Shown here piece after piece: positions 1-8,479 of a stretch of DNA of 64,000 nt (its first letter is position 1; each line of letters begins with the position of its first letter). Origin of the DNA: Fervidibacillus halotolerans (GTDB taxonomy: Bacteria > Bacillota > Bacilli > Bacillales > Caldibacillaceae); NCBI RefSeq assembly GCF_026547205.1, contig NZ_CP106877.1, positions 2,258,771 through 2,322,770 of the forward strand. The letters are read 5' to 3'. The notes beneath the pieces were generated by a model. It was not told the DNA's origin. It saw only the letters and a list, made by a program, of their open reading frames with translations, and made no database searches. Both the position numbers and the translations under genes were made by a program.

Positions 1-366
1 TTTTGCTTTAATTCCATTTTCATCGATATCATCGACATAAAATTGTCGAACGAATTCGCCGTAACGTCTTTCTTTCCGAATATATTTATTTGTATCGTCT
101 CTCTCTTCTGTCACTTCATCCCGTTTCGCCCGAATGATCAACCGATTATCTTCCACTTCAATCGTAATATCATCCTTCGTAAATCCAGGTAGTTCCGCCA
201 CGACATAATATGCGTCTTCCTTTTCCATCACATCCGTTCGAAAAGAATGTACACTAGGAGATAACGGAGAAATGCTGCTCGTTTGTTCAAAAGCTTCATT
301 AAAGGATTTGGCAATTTGTTCAAATAAATCTTCACTCATTTTACGAAAAGGGGTTAAATCAAACAA
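1..366 (-). CDS. Hsp20-family small heat shock protein, 3' end cut by window
   Basis: ATP-independent holdase chaperone of the alpha-crystallin family, cytoplasmic. I translated the reverse strand from a TTG codon at 366, which sits 8 bases after AGGAGG. The protein begins MFDLTPFRKMSEDLFEQ and enters the alpha-crystallin domain (SFRTDVMEKEDAYYVVAELP, then IEVEDNRLIIRAKR), which is typical. About 122 residues are visible and the frame is still open at base 1, so the C-terminal part of the domain lies outside the window. Two tandem CtsR-type operators lie upstream at 524-556. TTG is preferred over the internal ATG at residue 10 because of the ribosome-binding site. Confidence 0.88.
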   Translation of the reverse strand, partial: MFDLTPFRKMSEDLFEQIAKSFNEAFEQTSSISPLSPSVHSFRTDVMEKEDAYYVVAELPGFTKDDITIEVEDNRLIIRAKRDEVTEERDDTNKYIRKERRYGEFVRQFYVDDIDENGIKAK

Positions 367-523
367 CGTTTCCTACCTCCTTTTACGAATGATTATCGCC
401 CATCGATCCAAGTTAATAACCGATGAGCCATTTCCTAATCCTATTTTATCCCTAATAGTAAAAAAATTCAAAAGTCAAATTAATCGATTTTTCGCGGTTT
501 TTCTTATATTTTTTCGCCATTTC

Positions 524-556
524 TTTGACTTTCTTTGACTTTGACTATTTTTGACC
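524..556 (-). promoter_or_regulatory. Two tandem CtsR operators upstream of hsp20
   Basis: On the minus strand the heptad [A/G]GTCAAA occurs four times in line, starting from plus positions 556, 546, 540 and 530. It forms GGTCAAA-AAT-AGTCAAA (540-556) and AGTCAAA-GAA-AGTCAAA (524-540). Both match the CtsR consensus RGTCAAA-NAN-RGTCAAA exactly and share one base. A -10-like TATAAG lies at 503-508 on the same strand. CtsR represses clp and class III heat-shock genes in Firmicutes, so this hsp20 is probably heat-induced through CtsR. That is inferred from the site alone. Confidence 0.85.
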
Positions 557-870
557 TTTTTTAATAACTAATTTAAAACGTTATTTTCTAGTCTTCTAAC
601 CACCGAGAATTGCCTTAATGGTTTGTCACCGATAACGAATTGGACTTCCCATCCCTTCACCGGCAAGGCACAGATGGATTAGCCATTAAAAAATGACCAA
701 CATTTCGAAAACATGAATCCTAAAGGGAACGATTCAAGATATAAAAAGAGTCCCTAATCCTATCGATTTTCCAATTATTCATTCAAAAATCAAAAGGATT
801 GCCAATGATTTTGTCTCTTTAATTTTTAGTGTTGGTGACTAAACCTAGCACCTTTTTTGATCAAAAAATA

Positions 871-933
871 GAGACAAGTGACACTCCCTAGTAAAAGCCA
901 AACCCCATTTAAAGGAGTAATGTCACATGTCTC
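871..933. repeat. Imperfect hairpin with GAGACA/TGTCTC arms
   Basis: GAGACAAGTGACACTCC (871-887) is mirrored by GGAGTAATGTCACATGTCTC (914-933), giving a long imperfect stem with a loop of about 26 bases. There is no coding frame and no T-run. It sits in a gene-free stretch (367-1226) beside another palindromic element and looks like a small non-autonomous repeat or the remains of one. Confidence 0.5.
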
Positions 934-942
934 ATCATTATT

Positions 943-1067
943 GAAGTTCCATTGGCGGCGACTCTTATAGGGAAAGCCCGAGCCTCAAGACCCCCCGGAA
1001 ACGTTGTTACAAGGAGGCGGGATCGTGCCACTGGATGCGCGTCCGCCAATGGAACGAATCACTTCAA
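943..1067. repeat. Copy of a Bacillaceae long palindromic repeat (about 125 bp)
   Basis: The arms GAAGTTCCATTGGCGGCG and CGTCCGCCAATGGAAC (with ACTTC further out) face each other across a GC-rich core with CGACTC, GGGAAA, AAGACCCC and GGAGGC boxes. The order of these boxes is the same as in the GC-rich palindromic element I know from many Bacillus-like genomes (GGCGGCGACTC, CGAAGACCCCGC, GGAGGCTGAAG, GCGTCCGCC). A second, more degenerate copy lies at 28693-28800. No function is known to me. The rest of 367-1226 shows no gene. Confidence 0.6.
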
Positions 1068-1226
1068 ATAAATTTTGGATGAATGGACAATCTAATCCGA
1101 TTACATTGTACTGAAAAAAGTCACGAAATTATTCACCAACACGATTTGACAAAGAACCAAGATTTTTTGCTAAAAAAACACCTCCAATTGGTTTCATCAA
1201 AAACCATCGGGGTGCTTTTCCAATGT

Positions 1227-2246
1227 TTACAATTCTTTCACGCTTTCCCTTTCAATAAATTGATAATCCACGATTATTTTCGTTTGTTCCGTCACGCCCT
1301 CTTCCATGATATCCTTTAGTAAAATTGCACTTTTATAACCAATTTCAAAAAAGTTTTGCTTGATCGTTGTAAGGGGAGGTGTCGTAAATTCGGAAATGGC
1401 TAGTCCGTCAAATCCCGTAACAGATATATCGTCTGGAATCGTATATCCCGCTTCTCGAATCGCCTTCATAACACCGATTGCCATTAAGTCGCTAAAACAG
1501 AGGAAAGCGGTCGGTTTCTCATCTTCTAAATACTGTTTTGCCACCGAATACGCATCCTGTTCCTTAAAATTCCCATACAATATATGATCCTCCGACAGCT
1601 GTGTATCAAAGGCGTGAAAGGCATCCATCACACCTTTGAGTCGTTCCGTATTCACATAAGCCTCTTTAATTCCAGCCATAATAACGATCTCTCGATGATT
1701 TTTTTTCAACAAATATTCCGCCATTTCCCGTGCTGCCTTCCGATTATCAATCGATACACTTCCGATAATATCGCTTTTTTCAACCGGCTCAATATCGATC
1801 AATACGCATGGGATGTTTGCATTCATCAATTCCTTAAAATACGAATCATCCGTTCGAATCCCTTGCAAAATGGCCCCACCGATATTCCGTTCTCGACAAA
1901 ATTGCGTATATGTTTTTTTTCGTTGCTTTTGAGAATCGATTAAATAGATCGCCAATTCATAATCGCTTTCATCGACAGCCGTATAAACCCCTTTAAATGC
2001 TTCTAACGAGTTATCGCTATCCTTTTCATCACTATCCATAATCCCTGAGGTTATCATGCCGATCGTCATTAACCGTTTCGAAGACAAATTTTTCGCCACA
2101 ACATTCGGCGTATAATTCAGTTCTTTGGCGATTTTTAATATTTTTTGTTTCGTCTTTTCACTTATATCCGGGTAATCATTGAACGCCCTCGATACGACGC
2201 CAATGGATACCCCGGCTTTTTTCGCCACATCTTTAATCGTTGCCAC
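1227..2246 (-). CDS. LacI-family sugar-responsive transcriptional regulator
   Basis: DNA-binding repressor. The N-terminal LacI helix-turn-helix is clear (TIKDVAKKAGVSIGVVSRAF, then hinge-helix residues NVVAKNLSSKR). A periplasmic-binding-protein-like sensor fold follows, ending in the usual ISVTGFDGLAISEFTTPPLT and IKQNFFEIGYKSAILL segments. Length 339 residues is normal for the family. I prefer GTG at 2246: it directly precedes ATIKDVA, the usual start, and lies a good distance from AAAGGG, whereas the ATG at 2255 would overlap that site. It heads a minus-strand sugar uptake locus (binding protein, two permeases, GH65), so it probably senses the sugar handled there. Three CAAAAACGTTTTTG palindromes near the GH65 gene are candidate operators. 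Confidence 0.9.
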   Translation of the reverse strand: MATIKDVAKKAGVSIGVVSRAFNDYPDISEKTKQKILKIAKELNYTPNVVAKNLSSKRLMTIGMITSGIMDSDEKDSDNSLEAFKGVYTAVDESDYELAIYLIDSQKQRKKTYTQFCRERNIGGAILQGIRTDDSYFKELMNANIPCVLIDIEPVEKSDIIGSVSIDNRKAAREMAEYLLKKNHREIVIMAGIKEAYVNTERLKGVMDAFHAFDTQLSEDHILYGNFKEQDAYSVAKQYLEDEKPTAFLCFSDLMAIGVMKAIREAGYTIPDDISVTGFDGLAISEFTTPPLTTIKQNFFEIGYKSAILLKDIMEEGVTEQTKIIVDYQFIERESVKEL

Positions 2247-2341
2247 TACAATCATCCCTTTTATATCCCTGATTTACCATTAAATTCATAACATATTATA
2301 TACGATTTCCAATGAAAAAAGAAAAACCGCAAACTTCTTCT

Positions 2342-3175
2342 TTACTTAATGCCTGCTGTTTGATCGTTACTTTTTAAGAAGTATTTATTTAATACAACAT
2401 ATATAATAAAGATCGGTATGATGGAAATGATCGCTCCAGCCATAATTACATCCCATTTTGTCGCATTCATATACTGTTTCGATAAAGCATTCAACCCTTG
2501 TGTAAGCATATATTTATCCGGACTGGAGATGAATAGTAATGGTTTCATAAATTCATTCCATACACCCATAAATACGAAAATCGCCTGTGTAGCTAGAGAA
2601 GCCCGGGCGTTCGGTAAAACGATGCGGAAAAAGGTACCGAATCGGGTTAAACCGTCGATTGCCGCCGCTTCTTCCACATCCCTCGGGAAATTGATAAAAA
2701 ATTGACGCATCATGAAAATATACGTAATGTTAATCATCGTTGTGAAAATAATCGAAAAATGGGAATTAATAAGCCCGAGATTCGAAATGACAATATAAAG
2801 GGGAATCATCGTCACTTGGGACGGAATCATAATGAGCATCAGGAGCATACTAAACATAAACTGTCTTCCTTTAAAAGGAATCCTCGCTAATGCATATCCG
2901 GCCATCGTATTGAAAATCACATTTAAAATCGTAACAGCAAGGGAAACGGTTAACGAGTTTTTCACCCAGGTTGGAAACTGGGATTGGAAAATCGTTTCAT
3001 ATCCGTCGAAACTCCACTTTTCTGGGAAAAAGGTTCCCCCTGCGGAAATTTCTGCCGTCGTTTTAAATGAAGTTAAAATACTCCATAAAAAGGGAACTAA
3101 TGTTAACAAACCGTATAAAATTAAAATCGTATATACCGTTGTTTTTAATATATTATTTTGCCTTTTCATTTTCAT
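2342..3175 (-). CDS. Sugar ABC transporter permease, MalG type
   Basis: Inner-membrane subunit of a carbohydrate (CUT1) importer. Six hydrophobic segments are visible. The cytoplasmic loop carries the EAA motif that docks on the ATPase (EEAAAIDGLTRFGTFFRIVLP). The C-terminus NKYFLKSNDQTAGIK is typical of MalG/LacG proteins. The ATG at 3175 shares its A with the TGA stop of the upstream permease gene, so translation is coupled. No ATP-binding subunit is encoded nearby. As in many Bacillaceae, a shared MsmX-type ATPase elsewhere probably energises the transporter (inference). Confidence 0.92.
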   Translation of the reverse strand: MKMKRQNNILKTTVYTILILYGLLTLVPFLWSILTSFKTTAEISAGGTFFPEKWSFDGYETIFQSQFPTWVKNSLTVSLAVTILNVIFNTMAGYALARIPFKGRQFMFSMLLMLIMIPSQVTMIPLYIVISNLGLINSHFSIIFTTMINITYIFMMRQFFINFPRDVEEAAAIDGLTRFGTFFRIVLPNARASLATQAIFVFMGVWNEFMKPLLFISSPDKYMLTQGLNALSKQYMNATKWDVIMAGAIISIIPIFIIYVVLNKYFLKSNDQTAGIK

Positions 3176-4053
3176 CACCCATTCACTTCGTCCGCCTTCA
3201 TCACTTTATTAACGATAAAGGTGACCATAAAAATAATGATTCCCAATATAAAGGCCATCGCTGTCGCCCGACCCATATCGTTACTCGTAAACGCCAATTG
3301 ATAAATATACAACGTAAAGGTTAACGTTGAATTTTGCGGACCTCCGGAACCGTTAGAAAGGATAAATGCTTGGTCAAAAATTTGAAAACAACCGACAACA
3401 CCCATCGTAATGACATAAAAGGTGACCGGCATTAATTGAGGTACCGTAACGTAGAAAAATTGTTTGATTTTGCCCGCTCCATCGATTGATGCTGCTTCAT
3501 ACAAAACTGGAGGTATATCTTGCAAACCGGATAAAAAAACGATCATAAAATGGGGGACGGTTGAAAAAATATTCATAATCATAATGACCGCCAGTGCTAA
3601 ATCCGGATTTGTAATAAATTGGACTTTCGTACCGAATAAGGAATCGATCATGTTTACGACTAAACCGTTATTGTTAAATAACCACATAAAGATTAATGTC
3701 ATCGCTGAAGAAGATGTTAGCGTTGGAATAAACATAATTGAAAGAAAAAGTCGATTAAATTTAATTTTACTATTCAAAAGGGAAGCCAAAACCATCGCAA
3801 TAATCGTCTGGATCGGTACAACGACCATCACGTATTCTCCAGTATTTTTAAAGGCGGCCCAAAATTTCGGATCACTGAAAATTTTTCCGTAATTATCCAA
3901 GCCGACAAATGTTCTCGTGCCCGCCAACAAATCCACTTTAAAAAACATCATATAAAGGGCGTAGATGATCGGTACGAAGGTGAAAATAATAATGACCGCT
4001 AACGCAGGCGCCATAAACGTATAACCTTGTAGCAGTCTCCGTTTCCCTGACAT
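3175..4053 (-). CDS. Sugar ABC transporter permease, MalF type
   Basis: Partner of the following permease in a CUT1 carbohydrate importer. The 292 residues begin GKRRLLQGYTFMAPALAVI, hold six membrane segments, and carry the EAA loop (LYEAASIDGAGKIKQFFYVT) for ATPase contact. The short N-terminus, without the extra MalF helices of enterobacteria, is usual in Gram-positives. The ATG lies 10 bases after AAGGAG. The gene follows the solute-binding protein gene after about 95 bases containing a stable hairpin. Confidence 0.92.
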   Translation of the reverse strand: MSGKRRLLQGYTFMAPALAVIIIFTFVPIIYALYMMFFKVDLLAGTRTFVGLDNYGKIFSDPKFWAAFKNTGEYVMVVVPIQTIIAMVLASLLNSKIKFNRLFLSIMFIPTLTSSSAMTLIFMWLFNNNGLVVNMIDSLFGTKVQFITNPDLALAVIMIMNIFSTVPHFMIVFLSGLQDIPPVLYEAASIDGAGKIKQFFYVTVPQLMPVTFYVITMGVVGCFQIFDQAFILSNGSGGPQNSTLTFTLYIYQLAFTSNDMGRATAMAFILGIIIFMVTFIVNKVMKADEVNG

Positions 4054-4110
4054 GTCATCTCAACTCCTTATAAAGGGAACTTCATACTCGCACAATCGTG
4101 TGTGAAAGGA

Positions 4111-4136
4111 AGGGCTGCCCTCTAGGAAGCAGCCCT
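4111..4136 (-). terminator. Intercistronic hairpin between binding protein and permease genes
   Basis: AGGGCTGC (4111-4118) pairs perfectly with GCAGCCCT (4129-4136) around a 10-base loop. It lies between the solute-binding protein stop and the first permease start. No strong U-run follows on the minus strand. Such hairpins commonly stabilise the upstream mRNA or act as partial terminators so that the binding protein is made in excess. That role is inferred. Confidence 0.6.
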
Positions 4137-4149
4137 AAATGAGTCTCAT

Positions 4150-5409
4150 TTATTCTTGCTGTCTTTCAATCTCAGCATTCGCTTCTTCTTCTGCCGCCTT
4201 CATCGCGTCTTCAACGGATAAATCCCCGTTTAATGCTGCTTGGAATTGGTTATCAAAGGATTGGGAAATGATTGGCAATGTAATGCCGGACGTCCAAGGT
4301 GTTCCGTATTTCGCACCTTCCACATGTTCTTTTAAATTCGGATCTTCCGTTAAATTCATCTTTTCGGCAACGGAAATACGTGTCGGTAATGTTCCCGATC
4401 CTTCACTCCATTGTTGTTGTCCTTCACCAGTCATGTATTTCACGAATTGGAGAGCCGCATCCTTGTTCTTTGTATTCTTTGAAATGGCATATCCGACGGT
4501 GAAAATCATCGTTTGTTGTTTACCATTTACAGTCGGTGCAGGTAAAACCTTATATTGAACATCTGGATAATCTTGTTTCAATGCACTTAAAACCCAGTTT
4601 CCTTCGATCATAATAACCGCTTTATTCGCTCCAAAGGCTGCACCGGACCAATCCATACCGAGGTCAATTTGCGGGCTTAAAATATACCCTCCGTCTTGTC
4701 CAACAACGATGCTTTGCAAGTAATCAAGGGCCTTTTGACTCGATGTGAAGTCTGCCTTGCCATCATCTTTTACTGGATTGAGACCGGAAGCGATAAATGA
4801 ACTTAAGTGTCTTGCCATCGTTCCGTCAAATACCATCGCTGCTTGACCGTCTTCCAATTTCGTTTGCAATTCTTTCGCAAATTCAACTAAACCTTCCCAA
4901 TCGGACGGTACATCTTCAATCGTATATCCTGCTTTCTCTAACAAATCCGTATTCACATAGGTTGCCAAAGTGGAATAGTCTTTCGGTAATGCATAAAGAT
5001 TACCATCTTGATCTTTAAATGCATTTAATAACGGTTGATAAAAATCATCCGGATCTTCTACTTCATCGGTAATATCTAAAAGAACGCCACTGTTAATAAA
5101 CTTCGGTGCAACATACGCTTCTAAATAAAATACATCTGGAGCATTTTTAGCTGCAAATCGAGCCGTAATCGCATCTTGGAAGTTATCTTGGATTACTTCA
5201 ATCTCCACGTCGATCCCTGTTTTCTCTTCAAAACTTTTTACCGTCTCTTCCAATGCGTTGGATTCCGCAGGAGAAGACGCCCAAACTGCTAATGTAATCG
5301 ACTGATCTTTTGAATCATCGGATTTCCCACTATCTTCGTCCGACGAATTACAAGCCGCCAACGTAAATACGAGTGACAACGATAAAAGCACATAAATGAG
5401 TTTTTTCAT
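4150..5409 (-). CDS. Extracellular solute-binding lipoprotein (family 1) of a sugar ABC importer
   Basis: Captures sugar outside the membrane and delivers it to the two permeases encoded downstream. The N-terminus MKKLIYVLLSLSLVFTLAAC is a lipoprotein signal peptide ending in the lipobox LAAC. The mature protein has the family 1 (MalE/sugar-binding) pattern, including ITARFAAKNAPDVFYLE, the linker NGKQQTMIFTVGYAISKNTK and a C-terminal helix rich in charged residues. Length 419 is usual. The transported sugar cannot be read directly. The GH65 gene upstream suggests an alpha-glucobiose or oligosaccharide. Confidence 0.92.
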   Translation of the reverse strand: MKKLIYVLLSLSLVFTLAACNSSDEDSGKSDDSKDQSITLAVWASSPAESNALEETVKSFEEKTGIDVEIEVIQDNFQDAITARFAAKNAPDVFYLEAYVAPKFINSGVLLDITDEVEDPDDFYQPLLNAFKDQDGNLYALPKDYSTLATYVNTDLLEKAGYTIEDVPSDWEGLVEFAKELQTKLEDGQAAMVFDGTMARHLSSFIASGLNPVKDDGKADFTSSQKALDYLQSIVVGQDGGYILSPQIDLGMDWSGAAFGANKAVIMIEGNWVLSALKQDYPDVQYKVLPAPTVNGKQQTMIFTVGYAISKNTKNKDAALQFVKYMTGEGQQQWSEGSGTLPTRISVAEKMNLTEDPNLKEHVEGAKYGTPWTSGITLPIISQSFDNQFQAALNGDLSVEDAMKAAEEEANAEIERQQE

Positions 5410-5467
5410 TGACCCTTTTCCTCCTTATATTTGTTTAAATATATGTGAAATGTTCTTGTATTCTTTG

Positions 5468-5483
5468 TTTAAACCGGTTCGAT
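5468..5483 (-). promoter_or_regulatory. Candidate LacI-type operator before the binding-protein gene
   Basis: The near-palindrome TTTAAACCGGTTCGA lies about 60-75 bases upstream of the solute-binding protein start, just downstream of a possible -10 (TATAGT on the minus strand). A CG-centred palindrome flanked by AA/TT is typical of LacI-family operators. It differs from the three identical palindromes at the GH65 gene, so the regulator is uncertain. Confidence 0.4.
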
Positions 5484-5616
5484 ACATCCCTACTATAAAA
5501 CAGGTGAAGGGAATACCGACTTTTGAAGGGAATACGATGCTGTATTTCCAAACATTTCATCCATTGTCATTTTTAATAAATCGTGATACCCTTATTCTTA
5601 TATACGCTTTCTTCTT

Positions 5617-5662
5617 CCGTATGTCAGAATGGATTTCTGAACATACGGTTTTTTTCTTTTTT
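5617..5662 (+). terminator. Hairpin plus T-run (rho-independent type, plus orientation)
   Basis: CCGTATGT(T)CAGAA-type arms pair between 5617-5630 and 5635-5648 and are followed on the plus strand by TTTTTTTCTTTTTT. Both neighbouring genes run on the minus strand, so a plus-oriented terminator here has no obvious gene to serve. It may block antisense transcription or belong to an unseen plus-strand transcript. The remaining 5410-5797 holds only the promoter region of the binding-protein gene. Confidence 0.55.
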
Positions 5663-5797
5663 GCCCTTTTTTATTGATCCCAACGATCCCCCTTCCTCCG
5701 GTTTCATATAAGAATACAAGGACATTTACCACCGGCTAAAAACATTTTTCAAGATGGAATTTGTTTCCCATTCAACATAACAGAAAAGCATTTACTG

Positions 5798-8140
5798 TTA
5801 AAGTTGGATTTCTAGTTCCCCATGACAAATCATATTTTCTCCTCGGACATTCAGCGGTATATCTTTTCCGTTATGCGTCCGGATCATTAACGAGGACTTT
5901 GTCACTTTGATTAAGACAGGTTCACCTCTCCAATAAATGGTAAACTCCATCTCCTCCCAATGGTCCGGCAATCTTGGATGGAATGATAACTGATCACCTG
6001 TAAGCCGAAGACCTGCAAATCCGCAAACAGCCGCTTGCCATATCCCACCGATCGATGCTGCATGAATACCATGATCCGACGAATGCATAAACGGTCCTAA
6101 ATCGATTTCTGCTGCCCTTCGAAATAGGGAATAGGCTAATTCGGTCTCCCCTATATCATTTGCTAAAACTGCATGGGTGGATAAACTTAAGGAAGAATCA
6201 TGCAATGTTCTCGGTTCGTAGTAATGGAAATTGGCCCGTTTTACCTCTTCATTGAAAAATGGCTCTACTTGATTTAATAAATAGAACATAACGAGCACGT
6301 CTGCTTGCTTCGTAACTTGCATTTGATTTACTTGTTCTAAATTATAGTCGAGGAATAATGTACCGACTTTTTTACTCTGTTTATATTTCGTTAAATCGAT
6401 CTCTTTCAATTGTAAATACGTATCATCTTGTGGGATGACAAGATCCGCATTCGGTTGGGGCAAATAAAGTTTTTCCGATCGCTCCAACCAAAGAGGGTAA
6501 GCCTTTTCCAAATGTAGTTTTTCATTTAACTGTTTCAGTAACGATTGGTTCTCCCGTTGAAGTTTTTCATAATACTTGATTGCTAACTGCAAATTGAAAT
6601 GGGCCATATAATTTGTGAAAGCATTATTGTTTACATGTTCTTTATATTCATCGGGACCAATCACATCGTTAATATGGTATCTCCCGTGTGTTTCATCCCA
6701 TTCTAGACGACTCGCCCAAAATTTCGCCGTATCGAAAATCATTTCATAACCGTACCGATTCATGAAATCTTGGTCACCGGTAATTTGGTAATATTGGTAA
6801 ACGGCAAATGCGATGTCGGCCGTAATATGCTGCTCAATAAATCCTGACCATATTTTCGTTTGTTTTCCCGTTACAATATCCACTGCTCCCCAAACCGGCG
6901 TAACTTCGCCATCGGATGGCCAAGCAGCTTCCCACGGATACATCGCACCTTCGTAATTGTTTTCCTTCGCTTTTTTTCTTGCCCCTTCCAAACCTAAATA
7001 ACGATACGTTAAAAGGGACCTTGCCACCTTAGGATTCGTATAGGTGAAAAATGGTAAAATGAAAATTTCCGTATCCCAGAAGGAATGACCTTTATAGCCT
7101 TCACCACTAAGTGCCTTCGCACCGATTCCCATCCTTTCATCATGGGCAGGTGCCATCGCTGTTAAATGATAGATGGCAAACCGTAATGATAAAAGATCGA
7201 AGCCATCTTTACTTTGAATGTGTAAATTATAGTGATTCCAAACGCGTTCTTCCCACGTTTGAACATGCTTTTTGAACAATCCATCGTAACCGATTTGTAA
7301 ACTATCTCGTAAATCTTGTAAAGCCACATCTCGCAACTGTTGGAAGGATATACCTTCCTCAGAGAAGGGACGATCAATGCTCGTGTAGACGTTCGTTATT
7401 TTTTCCATCTCCAATTTGTCCCCAGGATTTAGTTCCGCCTCAAAAGTAAGCCAAATTTTTCTACGATCGATGTGCATCCGTTGATTTTTAATCTCTTTTC
7501 CATTTACCGTAACTTGATGGGCGGAATTGATCACGACATCAACATTGGATTCGGTCGTATGTTGGAGAAGTTGGAGAAATTGTTTATCGAAAATTCGTTT
7601 TTCCCCTTCAAGGAAATGTTGAGAACCACTGTTTGTCATCCGACCATCGATCCCCGAATCAAAGGATATGGAAACCGGTTTATTTACACTTTCAATTTCC
7701 ATTTTCATGCCTATTAAATGTAAATTTTCGAGGGAAACGAACCTGCGAAAGCGAAAGCGTAATATTTTTCCCTTTGGCGATGTCCAATCAAATTGTCGAA
7801 CGAGCTCAGCATTCTTTAAATTTAACTGACGTACATAATTTTCCGTTTTCCCTAATTCTAAACTGAATCGCTCCCCATCTATACGAATGTCGATTCTTGT
7901 AACATCAGCAAGATTTGGTAATTCGGTGACTTCCCCTTCACCAAATTTATTAAAAGTACCATTAACAAATAAATTGCGAACTTCTTTTAAGTACGGTTCT
8001 TCTGTAGCCGAACGAAGGCCCATATAACCGTTCCCTAAATACATGATTGATTCACATTTCCCAAGGGTATCCGGAGAAAATTTCGTTTCGGATACGATCC
8101 AATTTTCGTATTTCCCTTTACCGAGCGTATAGTCCATCAT
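5798..8140 (-). CDS. Glycoside hydrolase family 65 disaccharide phosphorylase (kojibiose/nigerose/maltose type)
   Basis: Cytoplasmic enzyme that splits an alpha-glucobiose with phosphate into beta-glucose 1-phosphate and glucose. All parts of GH65 are present in 780 residues: an N-terminal beta-sandwich, the alpha/alpha barrel with GHSFWDTEIFILPFF (about 351-365) and YPWEAAWPSDGEVTP (about 401), the catalytic-acid motif DVIGPDEYKEHVNNNAFTN with Glu at about 498, and the phosphate-site region EIDLGPFMHSSDHGIHAAS. No signal peptide. The sub-specificity is not certain. The GPDEYKEHVNNNAFTN variant looks closer to kojibiose or nigerose phosphorylases than to classical maltose phosphorylase. A beta-phosphoglucomutase gene, the usual partner, is not in this window. 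Start ATG at 8140, 10 bases after GGAGG. Confidence 0.88.
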   Translation of the reverse strand: MMDYTLGKGKYENWIVSETKFSPDTLGKCESIMYLGNGYMGLRSATEEPYLKEVRNLFVNGTFNKFGEGEVTELPNLADVTRIDIRIDGERFSLELGKTENYVRQLNLKNAELVRQFDWTSPKGKILRFRFRRFVSLENLHLIGMKMEIESVNKPVSISFDSGIDGRMTNSGSQHFLEGEKRIFDKQFLQLLQHTTESNVDVVINSAHQVTVNGKEIKNQRMHIDRRKIWLTFEAELNPGDKLEMEKITNVYTSIDRPFSEEGISFQQLRDVALQDLRDSLQIGYDGLFKKHVQTWEERVWNHYNLHIQSKDGFDLLSLRFAIYHLTAMAPAHDERMGIGAKALSGEGYKGHSFWDTEIFILPFFTYTNPKVARSLLTYRYLGLEGARKKAKENNYEGAMYPWEAAWPSDGEVTPVWGAVDIVTGKQTKIWSGFIEQHITADIAFAVYQYYQITGDQDFMNRYGYEMIFDTAKFWASRLEWDETHGRYHINDVIGPDEYKEHVNNNAFTNYMAHFNLQLAIKYYEKLQRENQSLLKQLNEKLHLEKAYPLWLERSEKLYLPQPNADLVIPQDDTYLQLKEIDLTKYKQSKKVGTLFLDYNLEQVNQMQVTKQADVLVMFYLLNQVEPFFNEEVKRANFHYYEPRTLHDSSLSLSTHAVLANDIGETELAYSLFRRAAEIDLGPFMHSSDHGIHAASIGGIWQAAVCGFAGLRLTGDQLSFHPRLPDHWEEMEFTIYWRGEPVLIKVTKSSLMIRTHNGKDIPLNVRGENMICHGELEIQL

Positions 8141-8157
8141 TATTGAAAAACCTCCAT

Positions 8158-8171
8158 CAAAAACGTTTTTG
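8158..8171. promoter_or_regulatory. Operator copy 1, palindrome CAAAAACGTTTTTG
   Basis: Perfect 14-bp palindrome directly upstream of the GH65 ribosome-binding site. Identical copies lie at 8358-8371 and 8423-8436. An even palindrome centred on CG with A-rich flanks fits a LacI-family operator. The LacI gene at 1227-2246 is the natural candidate regulator (inference). The downstream flank GTTTTGTTCAAAAA is nearly repeated at copy 2. Confidence 0.7.
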
Positions 8172-8357
8172 TTTTGTTCAAAAATTTTTTCTGCTAAACT
8201 ATTTCTTCGTAAAAACTAGGTGTCGTTCTTCGCTTAAAACGTTACAATTCGTAGCTAAATGTTTTTCGGAAGATCTATCATCAACCTTCCTCTAATAACA
8301 AAGAGAAAAGGGAACTACTCACCTTTAAATCAAATCTTTGAGAACGAAGCTAAAGAA

Positions 8358-8371
8358 CAAAAACGTTTTTG
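8358..8371. promoter_or_regulatory. Operator copy 2, palindrome CAAAAACGTTTTTG
   Basis: Identical to the palindromes at 8158 and 8423. It is 200 bases from copy 1 and 65 from copy 3, which would allow looping between bound repressors. It carries the flank GTATTGTTCAAAAA, similar to copy 1. Confidence 0.7.
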
Positions 8372-8422
8372 TATTGTTCAAAAAACATATATCGGTTCCT
8401 TTTGGCCGATATCCGTTTTTTC

Positions 8423-8436
8423 CAAAAACGTTTTTG
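8423..8436. promoter_or_regulatory. Operator copy 3, palindrome CAAAAACGTTTTTG
   Basis: Third identical copy, just downstream of the cre-like site and about 45 bases after the -10 of the GH65 promoter, where a repressor would block initiation or early elongation. Confidence 0.7.
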
Positions 8437-8447
8437 TATATAGGAAT

Positions 8448-8463
8448 AATAAAACGCTTTCAA
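8448..8463 (-). promoter_or_regulatory. cre-like CcpA site at the GH65 promoter
   Basis: The minus strand reads TTGAAAGCGTTTTATT, which agrees with the cre consensus WTGNAANCGNWWNCWW at all fixed positions except the last C. It begins about 16 bases after the -10 box. CcpA binding there would repress transcription when glucose is present. Confidence 0.65.
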
Positions 8464-8479
8464 TACCATTTTCATTTTT

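Noticed and set aside
1083-1319. 78-codon plus-strand ORF
   Set aside because: No ribosome-binding site; its end overlaps the LacI gene in antisense.
5396-5677. 93-codon plus-strand ORF
   Set aside because: Covers the binding-protein promoter and a terminator hairpin; no start site and a composition of non-coding DNA.
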